Positions 1 to 10,208 of a stretch of 64,000 nucleotides of DNA are shown here, one piece after another. The stretch spans positions 74,933,001 to 74,997,000 of the forward strand of contig NC_133544.1 in NCBI RefSeq assembly GCF_048773025.1, written 5' to 3'. Made by a program: the position numbers and the translations under genes. Positions within the stretch are counted from its first letter, which is position 1; each line of letters starts with the position of its first letter. The stretch is from Camelus bactrianus (lineage: Eukaryota > Chordata > Mammalia > Artiodactyla > Camelidae). Below the pieces are notes generated by a model. The model searched no databases, had not been told where the DNA came from, and worked only from the letters and a program-made list of their open reading frames with translations.

Positions 1-94
1 TCTCTCTGCCCCTACACACATACATGCACCTATTTCCTTACGGCAGAACTCTGTAAAACACTGTAGGACACTTTGTCAAGACATAGAATCTCAG

Positions 95-237
95 AGGAGG
101 ATATAGCTCAACTTGCAGAGAACACATTTAGTATACATCAGGTGCCAAGTTCAATCCCCAGTAACTCCTCTAAAAATAAATAATAAGTAAATTTAATTAC
201 CTCTACCCCCAAAAAACAAATTAAAAAAAAATTGATG
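95..237 (+). mobile_element. Camelid tRNA-Ala-derived SINE
   Basis: A degraded tRNA-like head (A-box remnant around 102-118, B box with GTTCAATCCCC near 150) is followed by the family tail 'TAAATTTAATTACCTC' and an A-rich end. Probable target-site duplication at 78-94 and 238-254, matching at 13 of 17 positions, so this is an older copy. It is a repeat, not a tRNA gene: the acceptor and anticodon stems do not pair well. Confidence 0.88.
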
Positions 238-254
238 AAGATGCAGAACCTCAG

Positions 255-1394
255 ATTTCTAACAGGATTCAAAAGGAAAACAGAGCCTTTGTTCTTTTCT
301 CATAGCACAATGTCCTTCTCAGCATCCAACAAAAACTATCAACTAGCCCCGCAGTTGGACATGACAGATTCCTCTAAATGCTAAGGTCTTGGCATGTCCA
401 GAACCTGGACTCATTATGTGGTAGAGCAGCCATGAGCTGTCCATGGTCTTAACGTTGGAAGAATTGAAATGAACATCCCTGAATTTACTTTTCGAGCTGG
501 CAGTTAGACACAGAAACTTTCAATGGTGTTTGATTTCTGAAACTTTTCATTCCTTTTTATGAAACATTTTTTAGGTATCACATTCATATTAAAAAAGGTA
601 AGTCTGAGAGAGAACTTTCATCAACTGCAAACTTCGTTTTGTTAAAATAAATGATATGGTGACATTTTGCTTCCAGTCATTATGAGACAGACAATATAAT
701 TTGGCATTTGATTAAATTATTTGGAACCATCATAGATCTTATCTTGGATCAAGATTTGAGAAAGCTGTGTTTCCCAAAACACCAGCTTCATCAAATGAGC
801 TTCTACAATATTAATCAACCAAGTGTTTTTGAGTTTCTGCTATGTACTCAGCTCACTTAGACACAGAAGAACGTACAAAGACTTAAAACTCATGTACTGT
901 TCTCCTAATAGATTTATGATACAAATAGGCAGACTATATTAACTAACCCACATAAAATAAGTATATAGTAATAAATTGGAGTAAACACTTACAGGGTAAG
1001 TAGAACAATAAATATTTTATATGCAAGTTATGTAAGTTTACAAGGGAACTAGATGATGAAGAAAGAAATAACTAAAGGTTACAACATTCCAAAAAAGTTT
1101 CATGATGGGATTCTGTTTTCTTTTTAAAATATGAATAAATTTTGAAGTTAAAAAGGAAGATAAAGGTGTTTCATGATTGAGACTTCGACTAAAGCAGGGT
1201 TTGGCTTAATATCAGGAATGGGTATGAAGGAAAATATGTAGAACTAGTGGTACCAACTTAAGGAGGAGCATGGAGTTTGTGAGGAATATTGGTAAGAGAA
1301 AATACTGACATAAATAGACTGAGACTGAACTGTGGAAGACCTTGAAAACTAGCCTCAGAGGACTAGCTGATTCCACAAACGGTAGAGAAACCAT
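255..1394. other. Intergenic AT-rich stretch without a recognised gene
   Basis: No coding signal. A short stretch at about 820-900 resembles the reverse complement of the L2 3' end. The 60-codon antisense frame at 1,212-1,394 is AT-rich chance sequence. The rest looks like unique, decayed DNA. Confidence 0.6.
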
Positions 1395-1500
1395 CCTCTT
1401 AGACTTGTTGTGAGGATTAAATGAGGTAATATTTGTGAATAGAAATGGCAGTTTAGGAATATTTGTATAGCAATAATAGATAAGCTATATTAAAATCAAA
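1395..1500 (+). repeat. MIR fragment
   Basis: The 3' half of a MIR-type SINE is suggested by 'TTGTTGTGAGGATTAAATGA', which matches the MIR core well. Only about 100 bp are recognisable. Confidence 0.45.
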
Positions 1501-1647
1501 AAAGAAAATTAGGGAGCCAGATGGAAAGAAATTTCAATATTCTGGACATAGTTAATGAGGGTCTGGACTAGGGTGGTGTCATTAAAGATAAAGAAAAGAT
1601 GCAAATCTAAAACATTTAAAATTAAAATCTAGTAATTATATTTTGAT

Positions 1648-1745
1648 TCAGTCATCATTCAACATTTAATGAGCAAGTGCTATGTGCCAGGCACTGAGCC
1701 AGCCACATGCAGAACTGATGGAATTCAGTAGTGAGATTTTGTACG
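1648..1745 (-). repeat. L2 3'-end fragment
   Basis: The reverse complement of the L2 tail is recognisable, including 'GCTATGTGCCAGGCACTGAG'. Short and diverged; L2 and MIR share part of this sequence, so MIR is possible. Confidence 0.5.
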
Positions 1746-1808
1746 TAAGAAACTTATGAGAAATATCAAAGATTTGTGAACTAGGAGATTAGAAATAAAG
1801 GTGGTTCT

Positions 1809-1969
1809 GGGGATGGGGAAGAGGGTATAGCTCAAGTGGTAGAGCACATGCTTAGGATGCACTGAGGTCCTGGGTTCAATTCCCAGTACCTCCTCTAAAA
1901 ATAAATAAGCCTAATTACCTCTCTCCTGGCCAAAATAAAATAATACAATAATAAATACAATTTTTAAAA
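1809..1969 (+). mobile_element. Camelid tRNA-Ala-derived SINE
   Basis: Well-preserved head: A box 'TATAGCTCAAGTGGTAGAGC', an AGC-like loop region, B box 'GGTTCAATTCCC', then the CCTAATTACCTC tail and an A-rich end. An 18-bp target-site duplication, with one mismatch, flanks it at 1,791-1,808 and 1,970-1,987. Confidence 0.95.
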
Positions 1970-2089
1970 AGAAATAAAAGTGGTTCTTAAAAGAGAGTCA
2001 GGGGAATTAAGAAGGGGAGTGGATTTTGTGGAGAAAGATAATCAACTCTGATTTGGATATTTGAAATTTGGGAAAAATATGGATTTTCC

Positions 2090-2250
2090 ATCATCATTTA
2101 TTTACCAAACACTGGGCTAGACGCTAAAGCTACGGGAGGTGTAAGACAAGGTCCCCATCTTCAAAGAGCTTACACTTAAACCAGGAAGAGAAGACATATT
2201 AACAAAAAGGTAAATGATAATGCACAGTGACTTATGCTAACTGTCAAATA
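2090..2250 (-). repeat. L2 3'-end fragment
   Basis: Reverse complement of the L2 tail: '...AAACACTGGGCTAGACGCTA' followed by 'GACAAGGTCCCCATCTTCAA' and 'AGAGCTTACACTTAAACC'. This order matches the inverted L2 3' region. Confidence 0.6.
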
Positions 2251-2369
2251 AGTGGTACAGCTAATAAATTCTACAAAAGTTCAGAAGAGGAAGGTAGCAC
2301 TGTGGTTGGAGCAACCTGAGGTGGCTTTGTGGAAAATGTAGTATTTGTGCTAAGTGCAGAAGATCTGAT

Positions 2370-2610
2370 GGTAACAACAACGGAATAACTACTCTTTGTT
2401 GATGGTTTACTTTGTTTATAGCATCCCATTCACATATATTACCTCATTTAATCCTCACAACAATCCTATGATACAGATACAGATGAGGAGTTAGAGGCTT
2501 AGAGAGACAAAGTATGTTATAGAAAGGCTTATTTTTGGTAAGAAGTAGAACTGGAATACTAACCCATGTTTGACTGAAATGACCATATTCTTAACCATTT
2601 CTGTATAAGA
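2370..2610 (-). repeat. MIR SINE
   Basis: Reverse complement of MIR: 'ACCTCATTTAATCCTCACAA' then the degraded 'GATGAGGAGTTAGAGGCTTA' segment. It is cut on the right by the L1 insertion at 2,623. Confidence 0.75.
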
Positions 2611-2622
2611 AGAAAGAAGCTG

Positions 2623-3561
2623 TAGGAAATGACCAATAGACACATTAAAAAAATGCTCAATATCACTAATTATCAGAGAAATACAAATGAAAACTACAAT
2701 GAGGTATTGCCTGACACCAGTCAGAATGGCCATCATTAAAAAGTCCACAAATGATAAATGCTGGAGAGGGTGCAGAGAAAAGGGAACTCTCCTACATTGT
2801 TGGTGGGAAAATTGTTTGGTGCAGCCATTATGGAAAACAGTACAGAGATTCCTCAAAGGACTAAAAATAGACTTACCATGTGATCCAGCAATCCCACTCC
2901 TGGGCATATATCCAGAAGGAACCTTAATTCAAAAAGATACCTGCACCCCAATGTTCATAGCAGCACTAATCACAATAGCCAAGACATGGAACCAACCTAA
3001 ATGTTCATCAACAGATGACTGGATAAAGAAGATGTGGTATATTTATACAATGGAATACTACTCAGCCATAAATAATAATAAAATAATGCCATTTGCAGCA
3101 ACATGTATAGACCTGGAAATTGTCATTCCAAATGAAGTCAGCCAGAAAGAGAAAGAAAAATACCATATGATATCACTTATATGGGAATCCAAAAAAAAAA
3201 AAAAAAAAGACAAATGTTTTTATTTACAAAACAGAAACAGACTCACAGACATAGAAAACAAGTTTATGGTTACCAGCGGGGAAGGGGTAGATTGGGAGCT
3301 TGAGATTTCCAGATACTAACTGCTGTATATAAAATAAACAACAAGTTCATACTGTACAGCACAGGGAACTATATTCAATATCTTTTAGTAACCTACAGTC
3401 GAAAAGAATATGAAAACGAATATATGTATGTTCATGTATGACTGAAACATTATGCTGTACACCAGAAATTGACACACTGTAAACTGACTATACTTCAATT
3501 AAAAAAAAAACATATATATATGCCAAAAAAATCTAAATAAAGCTTTGATTACTTTGAAAAA
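2623..3561 (+). mobile_element. 5'-truncated LINE-1 with probable 3' transduction
   Basis: The open frame 2,687-3,319 is the C-terminal part of L1 ORF2 (recognisable '[16 protein letters not shown]', '[13 protein letters not shown]' and 'YTMEYYSAI' blocks); the upstream endonuclease and most of the reverse transcriptase are absent. The artiodactyl-type L1 3' UTR follows, ending in an A-run at about 3,500-3,510. About 45 bp of non-L1 sequence then carry an AATAAA (3,536-3,541) and a second A-run. A 10-bp direct repeat, AAAGAAGCTG, flanks the whole block at 2,613-2,622 and 3,562-3,571. It is a dead retrotransposon copy, not a host gene. Confidence 0.9.
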
Positions 3562-3651
3562 AAAGAAGCTGAAAAAACTGAAAGCAAGAAATAGATTCAA
3601 GGGACATGCAAGTGGAGATGTACTAAGAGCAGATTAAAAAATTGATCTAGA

Positions 3652-3885
3652 ATATAATAATAATGATAGTTAATATTTATATAGTAGTTACTATGTAATA
3701 GGCACTATTCTATGGATATTACATGAGCCTACTTAATCCTCTAATAATCCAAAGAAGTTCTATTATTATTCCCATTTTACAGACAGGGAAATTAGGTGAC
3801 ACTGCCAGGAAGTGGCAGAGCCAGGATTTGAATTCAGATGTTCTGACACCAGAATCCATGATTTTAATCTGCATACTATCATGCG
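3652..3885 (-). repeat. MIR SINE, nearly full length
   Basis: Inverted MIR with all parts in order: 'TAATATTTATATAGTAGTTA', 'TTATTATTCCCATTTTACAG', 'AAGTGGCAGAGCCAGGATTT'. One of the best-preserved MIR copies in the window. Confidence 0.88.
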
Positions 3886-4489
3886 TTTTAAATTAAGCAC
3901 AGGTTAAAGGTTGATTCTTAGAATTTGGGAGGAGAAGCTACAGAGGACTAGGAGGCCATAAAAATGAGCAAAGAGAATGAGCATAAAGCCAGGCCAAAGA
4001 CCCAGCTTTAAGGGTACACACCAGTGGGGAGAAAGAGGGGAAGGCAAAGGAAACAGAGTGGTGAACTATCAAAAGACACTAAAGAGAGATTTATCCATCA
4101 GAGAGAGTGGTCAGCAGAATAAATGTTGCTAAAAAGAAAGCACATACAAAATAAAACTGACAGAAAAAAAGAATACTGATCATCTTATAGAAAGCACTCT
4201 CAAGGCTGGAAGTCAAAGTTGAAGAAGCTACTAAGAGAATGGGTGAGGACGAGGTAGGGCAGTGATTAGGGGCCACACATTTTAAGAGACTGACAATGAA
4301 AGGAGAAAAGACATGAGCTGACAGTGTCAGCAAGGTCCCTTCTCTCTGCTGCCCTTAGGGACTTGGCCATAGAAAGTTACCCCACTCCTTCCAACCGTAA
4401 TTTGGAAGAGAAGGTACAGAGAAGTTCCTCCTTTAATAAGTCAAATGGAAATGATGCATTAGTAAATGGACAAACAGAACCTCATTCTG
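3886..4489. other. Intergenic, no gene recognised
   Basis: Purine-rich unique sequence. The 80-codon antisense frame at 4,091-4,333 has low-complexity hydrophobic composition and no recognisable domain. It is judged to be chance. Confidence 0.55.
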
Positions 4490-4910
4490 AGTTCCTGTGA
4501 TCCCTTTCAGGGCAAGTCTGTTCTGTACTATTCAATCTAGCCCTTCTTTGCATACTCTTTTGAGTCATAGCTTATTATTAGATATTGCTACCAGCAGGCT
4601 GTTTCATGCCTCTGAGCTTTCCTACTTGGTTATCTGTTTATGTTCTCCAAGGTTCAATTCAAATGCCACAGCCTTTTCAAGACCTTCTCTGACCCCATTT
4701 GAGTGAGATTATGTCCCCACAGAACCTGGTTCCCACCCTGTCATAGCACCTGCTGTATTCTCCTATAACTGTTAGCATTTTGATTGGTCTCCTTGCATAG
4801 ATGACAAGCTCTTTTGGGAAGAGAAAGAGGTTTTCATTGCTGGCTTCCAAATGCCAAACAGAGTGCCTGACATAAAGTAGGCATCTGTAAATGTTCATTG
4901 AATAAAGAAG
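4490..4910 (+). repeat. L2 LINE fragment (3' part)
   Basis: L2-like sequence in sense order: 'AATTCAAATGCCACAGCCTT', 'TTCTCTGACCCCATTTGAG', then the 'GACAAGCTCTTTTGGGAAG ... GTGCCTGACATAAAGTAGG' tail and a final AATAAA-rich end. Confidence 0.7.
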
Positions 4911-5023
4911 TAAATAAAGGAAAGTAGAGTTAGAAAGCATCAAATAGTACTTTATCTATTCAGTCCAACAGTCATCCTGTAAGGACAAGCTCAGTACTGG
5001 ACTTCCAATAGGCACTTGATTTT

Positions 5024-5366
5024 TTAAATTTAATTTTATTTTTTATTGAAGTATAGTTGATTTAAAATATTATATTTGTTTCAGGTGTACAACATAGTGA
5101 TTCAATATTTTTACAGATTAGGCTCCATTCATTATTACAAAACTTAGGCTATATTCCCTGTGCTGTACAATATACCCTTGTAGTTTATTTATCTTACTTA
5201 CTACTACTTCATACTTAGTAGTTTGTACCTCTTCATCCCTTATCTCTGTCTTGCTCCCTCCCCACCTCTCTCTCCCCACTGGTAACCACTAGTTTGTTCT
5301 CCATATCTATGAGTTTGTTTCTTTTTTTTATATTAATTCATTTACTTTATTTTTCAGACTCCACAT
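5024..5366 (-). mobile_element. LINE-1 3' end, inverted
   Basis: Reverse complement of the artiodactyl-type L1 3' UTR: poly(T) side at left, 'TATTGAAGTATAGTTGATTT', 'CCCTGTGCTGTACAATATAC', 'GGTAACCACTAGTTTGTTC'. Probable target-site duplication at 5,012-5,023 and 5,367-5,378 (10 of 12 match). Confidence 0.88.
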
Positions 5367-5378
5367 GCATTTGACTTT

Positions 5379-7699
5379 AAAGTGGCATATCATACCAAGT
5401 TCCTCATCCATAGGATAAAAATCTACTTAGTCTCCAGGAACAGAAAATTGGGATTTTGAAACCTTGTAACCCTCTTTCATCATGTCTCTAAACCTGAAGT
5501 GGAAGTAGAAATAAGCATTCTTATTCCTTTTCACAGACAAGGAAACTAAGGCAGAAAGAAGTAGAATGATTGTAAGAAGCTCATCTCTGTTACATTTAGG
5601 ATCTCAGGATCTCTCAAGAATTAGATGGTTTACGTGGACTGCACTGAGTTTCTAGATGAGATTGGTCAGTGACTTTTTATTACTCCTCCATCAATCACCT
5701 ACAGATACTCATACATCCCATGACAGGCTCCTACTCCTACAACCCAATACTCTGCCCTGGGCAAATCTGTCCCTATATCAAATAGTTAATTACTTGCAAA
5801 AGCATCACCCAAACACTATCACAAATCTTCCTATTAGCCAGGTCTCTTCCTCAAGTGGGCCCATTCTAGTCTTGAACGTCAGAATTTGAACCACCAAAGG
5901 TAAGGTCCCTGTCTTGTAGAGACTTACAACAAAGGGTAGAGTGAAAGGGAATCATGATGTACAATTTGGTTAGTTTGTGTTTACTTGATCTATTTTCCTT
6001 AATCCATGTGGGATGAATTAAATGAATTGTTCACCTGGTGTCTGTCCCCTGAGACTTGAGAATTAAAAGGCAAAGAACTTTGGGAAAAAAAAAAAGGGAG
6101 GCTCGAGTATTCAAATATACTAAATGGATGACTCACCAGAGAACTCCAGTCTGTCCATTTGTAAACCCCACAGCAAAAGCAGGTTTCCAGGTTAAGTGGG
6201 CTGTGCTCTTTGATTTGTAAGCTTTAAGGCAGTTAGGTGTCTGGCTCCACTTAGTGCTGAAATGTCATAGTGCAGCCTGATTATGACTAAAAATCAAGGA
6301 AAGGGTGAACTATCAGCCCCTTTTCAGTTTAAGGCAGATATGCAACAATCATATTCAGTTTGAGACGCTGAAGTTCAAACCCTTCAGTTTGTGCTGAAAA
6401 TTTAAAAAACAAATAACAAAAAACCACGGGCAAGAAATACGAGGCCAGAGTTGACGTCAAGAGGAGAGACTACGGTAAATCAATTTGGGTTCCTAGTGTG
6501 TGCTTTTTCCTTTCTAGATAATACTGCAGATCCTTTTTAAAGCAACTGTTCTAATGACTTTGCTAAGACTTTGTGGAGGAGGGAAAAGGGCCCAGAGTGA
6601 GGCTAGAATCACAAGCTCAAGCTTTTCAGTGGTATCATTGTATTAGCCCAAATTTTTAGTTCACTATATACAAAAAATTAGATGATATATTACGGGTTAT
6701 TTTAGATTTGCTAAACCATAAAGGGGAACTATGTGCTTCTAATAAACATTTTAAAGGATTAATGATGTACTATGTTGAATTTCTTTCAAACATTGCACCA
6801 TAAAACACTTATTTGATCTCCAGTGTCATTCTCTATCAAGAATTGGGTCAAGTCAAATATTGAAGTTTGAGGTAGGCAATGACACATTGGACAATAAAAC
6901 AGAAGGAAATAAGAAAATGGGCCATAAAAAAAAGAGAAAACAAAGCACTTCTCTATTGATCTTGGTTTTTAATTCACTCTGTCCTTTCCTGGCTCTGACG
7001 TAAGTTTCCCTATAGTCACATTGTATGTATTCACTTAAGCCTTAGATTCCAGCTTGATTTGAGAAAGTCATGTCAAAACTATTTCCTTCTTTAGCTTCAG
7101 GTTCCAGAAATGATGGGGTAGGTTTCATTTGGTGCAAGGGCAGGTGCTAAGGCTGCTGCTTCCTGGGTGGTGCCTGCAGCGGGTATTCTTTGTATGTAAC
7201 GGGTGCTCCATTAATCGCAGCGACTGATGAACAAGGTGGGTCATCGCTCTGAGCAAACAACCAGGCACCACAACTTGAATTATTTCCATATGATGGTTTA
7301 TATTGGTTGAGGAAACATATCTCATGGCTTTGGAGAAAAAATAATTTGATCCTGACGTGGTTTTATTTTAATAAGGACAAAGCCTTCATTTTATGTCTGA
7401 CAGACAGAAGGGTCATGCATATTACTAGTATAATCCTCGGGCTTTCCAAATGAATAGAGTTATAGAAATGAGATCTCATCTGAGTAAATACATTAATCCA
7501 GTTCCAGGCTCATTTCTTTGGCTAGTATAATTTCATTGTATATTATTCTTCCTTGAATGGGCCTCTCTGTGTAATCATAAAAATGTTTTCTTAACAACCA
7601 TTACCAAATAATTAAACAGATAGGATACAATGCCCTTGTGCTATGATACAGAGATAACTCTATAACCTTTATATAAAACTTTATAAATAAAAGGTACTT
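5379..7699. other. Mostly unique intergenic DNA; possible regulatory patches
   Basis: No gene. A weak inverted MIR remnant lies at about 5,500-5,610. A perfect CRE palindrome TGACGTCA sits at 6,452-6,459. A patch at 7,080-7,340 is richer in CpG than its surroundings (several CG within 'CAGCGGG', 'AACGGG' and 'TCGCAGCGAC'), which might mark a conserved noncoding element. Short open frames here (5,656-5,889; 7,125-7,325) match nothing I know. Confidence 0.5.
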
Positions 7700-7704
7700 T
7701 TTCA

Positions 7705-7870
7705 GCTTTTGATATTTAATTCATCTAATCTTTATCGCTCCACAAGATAAATATTATTACTATTATCACCATTTTATAGATGAGTAAACTGAGAGTTAGA
7801 GAGGTTGGGCAACTTGCCCATGACCATAAATAAAGGAAGAAGTAAGAAAGTCCTGTCCACCTCTGTCTCA
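7705..7870 (-). repeat. MIR SINE fragment
   Basis: Inverted MIR: 'CACCATTTTATAGATGAGTA', 'AACTGAGAGTTAGAGAGGTT', 'GGGCAACTTGCCCATGACC'. Confidence 0.8.
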
Positions 7871-8139
7871 CTCTCTTTCCCTTCTCAGTGAATTTTCCAC
7901 ACCTTGACCTTTCAACGTAATTTCGGATATTCATAATGTTTCGATGATGAGTGTCAGGACAGAAAAAAAGTTAAAATGTCAACTGAGGAAGAAATAATAA
8001 GCATTTAACAAAAAGATAGACCTCTAGATACAATGTCTATTAGGTTTACATAAAAATTACATGTAGCATGCCAGAAAGTAAGGAAGAGCTCCCCACAAAA
8101 AAGGAAAAGAAGATAGGAGCATGTCAAAAGGACACAAAG

Positions 8140-8263
8140 GTGGCAGGGAGGGTATAACTCAGTGGTAGAACACATGCTTAGCATGCATTAGGTCCTGGGT
8201 TCAATCCCCAGTATCTCCATTAAAAATAATTATAAATACATAAACCTAATTACCTCCCCCCAA
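8140..8263 (+). mobile_element. Camelid tRNA-Ala-derived SINE inside old L1
   Basis: Clean head 'GGGAGGGTATAACTCAGTGG', AGC-like loop 'GCTTAGCATGC', B box 'GGTTCAATCCCC', then 'CCTAATTACCTCCCCCC'. Near-identical target-site duplications AAAAGGACACA(A/G)AAG at 8,126-8,139 and about 8,264-8,277. Confidence 0.95.
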
Positions 8264-8867
8264 AAAAGGACACAGAAGTAACCCAAAAGACCTCCCCATT
8301 GCCAGAGCTGGAATAATTTGATCAACAAAATAAATAATGATAATATTATATTATAACCCAAGGAATAGAATAAATATCCATGAGTCTACCTTGATAAACA
8401 CAGGTGATTAAATAAATAAATGGGGAGAGAAGGGCAACTCTTCCTTATAGAAGAATTCCAATTAATGATACAGAAAAAATGAGGGAAATAGAAAATCACC
8501 ACAGTAACAATTGCTAGAGGCAAGATCAATCAAATGTTAAAATCGTGGAGTGAAATAGTAAAATCCAAATAAAGTATGGAGTTTAGCCAATAATAGTGTA
8601 TCAATTTTGGCACAATAGTTGTGACAAATATACAAATACAAAGTAAGATGTTAACAACAAGGGAAATGGATGAGGAATATATGGGAAGCGTACGTACTAT
8701 CTTGCAAATTGTCTGTAAATCTGTAACTATTCTAAAATACAGTTTATTTTAAAAATTAAAAAAAATTAGTGGGTGAAGGTTTAAGGAGAAACAGGATATT
8801 TAAATACCTCCAAAATATTTGTGGAATATTACAAAGAGAAAATTCCAACTCTCAATTACAAAGAGAG

Positions 8868-9092
8868 GGAGGGTGGAGGGTGGGAAGGGATAGACTGGGA
8901 TTTCAAAATTGTAGAATAGACTACACTGTATAGCACAGGGAAATATACACAAAATGTTATGATAACTCACAGAGAAAAAAATGTGACAATGAGTGTGTAT
9001 ATGTCCATGAATAACTGAAAAATTGTGCTGAACACTGGAATTTGACACAACATTGTAAAATGATTATAAATCAATAAAAAATGTTAAAAAAA
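8868..9092 (+). mobile_element. Short 5'-truncated LINE-1 3' end
   Basis: About 225 bp of artiodactyl-type L1 3' UTR ('ACACTGTATAGCACAGGGAA', 'GACACAACATTGTAAAATGA') ending in an A-run. A perfect 14-bp target-site duplication, AATTACAAAGAGAG, flanks it at 8,854-8,867 and 9,093-9,106. It interrupts the older L1M. Confidence 0.93.
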
Positions 9093-9727
9093 AATTACAA
9101 AGAGAGAAAAAAGTAACCTTGCAGTAGAGAAACCTGGCAGATAGCACCTTAACTGAATGATCAAGGTTAGTATCACCACGAATTAGACATGTCAATATCA
9201 CATACCCTTGATAAAGGATGTGATGAGAAGGGTACACTGCCTCTGTGAGATTTTTCTAAAAAATTTATAAACTCAGTCTTATAATGAGCAAACAGCAGAC
9301 AAAACTAAATTGAGGGGCACTTTACAAAGTTCCTAATCAGTACTACTCAAAAATGTCAAAGTCATAAAAGACAAAGAAAGGCTGAGGAACTGTCAGAGAC
9401 TGGAGGAGACTAAAAGAGACATGACAACTAAATGCAATGTAGAACTTTCGATCAGGTCCTGGAACAGAAAAAGGATATTAGTGGACAACTGCTGAAATCC
9501 AGATAAAGTCTGTGTTTAGTTAATAGTATGTACCACTGTTAATTTCCTAGTTTTTGATAAGTGTACCATGGCTACATGCTAACATTAAGGGAACCTAGGT
9601 GAAGGCTATATAGGAACTCGTATCTAGATATACAGGAAAGGTATAAAGAATATAGATTTATGCTATCTTTTCAACTCTTCTGTAAGTCTAAAATTATTTT
9701 TACATTAAATTTAAAAAGTAAAAACTG

Positions 9728-9834
9728 GTGCTTACTTCAGCAAGACATATACTAAAATTGGAACAATACAGAGAAGATTAGCATGGCCTTTGCACAAGGA
9801 TGACACACAAGTTCGTGAAGCATTCCATATTTTT
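9728..9834 (+). pseudogene. U6 snRNA pseudogene, 5' half of a U6-L1 chimera
   Basis: The 107-nt block aligns end to end with U6 spliceosomal RNA: start 'GTGCTTACTTCAGCA', 'ACATATACTAAAATTGGAAC', the catalytic-core region 'ATACAGAGAAGATTAGCATG', and the end 'TTCCATATTTTT'. It carries scattered substitutions relative to functional U6. No U6 promoter (proximal sequence element or TATA at the usual upstream distance) is visible; the 5' flank is the A-rich tail of an old L1. L1 3' sequence follows directly. It is a retrotransposed copy made when L1 reverse transcriptase switched template from L1 RNA to U6 RNA, a class known in mammals. Not expected to be functional. Confidence 0.95.
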
Positions 9835-9948
9835 CAGGTACTAAGTACTATATATAAAATAAACAACAAGGTCCTACTGTATAGCACAGGGAATTATATT
9901 CCATATCTTGTAGTAACTTATATTGGAAAAGAATATGAAAAAGAAAAC
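9835..9948 (+). mobile_element. L1 3' UTR piece fused to U6
   Basis: 'AAATAAACAACAAGGTCCTA', 'ACTGTATAGCACAGGGAATT' and 'GGAAAAGAATATGAAAAAG' match the same L1 3' UTR segment seen at 3,320-3,420. The copy stops at an A-rich point well before the usual L1 3' terminus, so the source RNA was short or priming was internal. Confidence 0.92.
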
Positions 9949-10104
9949 AAAGTAAAAACTGTACATAAGTAATACACAAATTAGTTTTTTTTCTGCTTCC
10001 TATGGCTAACCTGTGCCTTCTGGAAAGTCCTATCACGCTTTAATACCCTATGTGTTATAACAGACACCATCCCTACATTTAAAATCTCTTCAAAAAGACA
10101 AATA

Positions 10105-10208
10105 CCATTAGACCATAAGCTCCTTGAGAGCAAGGACCGTATCTTATTCATCTCTGTGTCCTTGATGCCTGGCACATAGTGAGCACTTAATAAATGCCTA
10201 TGAATTGA
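10105..10208 (+). repeat. L2 3' end
   Basis: 'AAGCTCCTTGAGAGCAAGGA' through 'GCCTGGCACATAGTGAGCAC' to 'TTAATAAATGCC' is the classic L2 3' terminal block. Confidence 0.8.

Larger units (their letters stand above)
7950..9714 (+). mobile_element. Old LINE-1 (L1M) 3' UTR, interrupted by later insertions
   Basis: The long 3' UTR of an ancient mammalian L1 subfamily runs from about 7,950 to its A-rich end near 9,714. Landmarks are 'GTCTACCTTGATAAACACAG', 'ATTAGTGGGTGAAGGTTTAA', 'AACCTGGCAGATAGCACCTT', 'AAGAGACATGACAACTAAAT' and the terminal 'TCTAAAATTATTTTTACATT'. It is split by a SINE (8,140-8,263) and a younger L1 tail (8,868-9,092). A U6-L1 chimera landed in its tail. The left edge is uncertain. 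Confidence 0.75.
9715..9961 (+). repeat. 13-bp target-site duplications bounding the U6-L1 retrocopy
   Basis: AAAGTAAAAACTG occurs at 9,715-9,727 and again, without a mismatch, at 9,949-9,961. The pair encloses exactly the U6-like block plus the L1 tail, showing that they arrived as one insertion. Confidence 0.93.

Noticed and set aside
1809-1890. tRNA-Ala gene
   Set aside because: The tRNA-like heads at 1,809, 8,140, 38,032 and the inverted copies are followed by the same SINE tail and flanked by target-site duplications. They are SINEs.
2687-3319. 210-codon frame as a host gene
   Set aside because: It is the C-terminal part of L1 ORF2, with the characteristic HCWW and LLGIYP blocks, in a truncated LINE.
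9728-9834. Functional U6 snRNA gene
   Set aside because: Substituted at several positions relative to U6, with no U6 promoter upstream, and fused to L1 within one duplication. A retrocopy.
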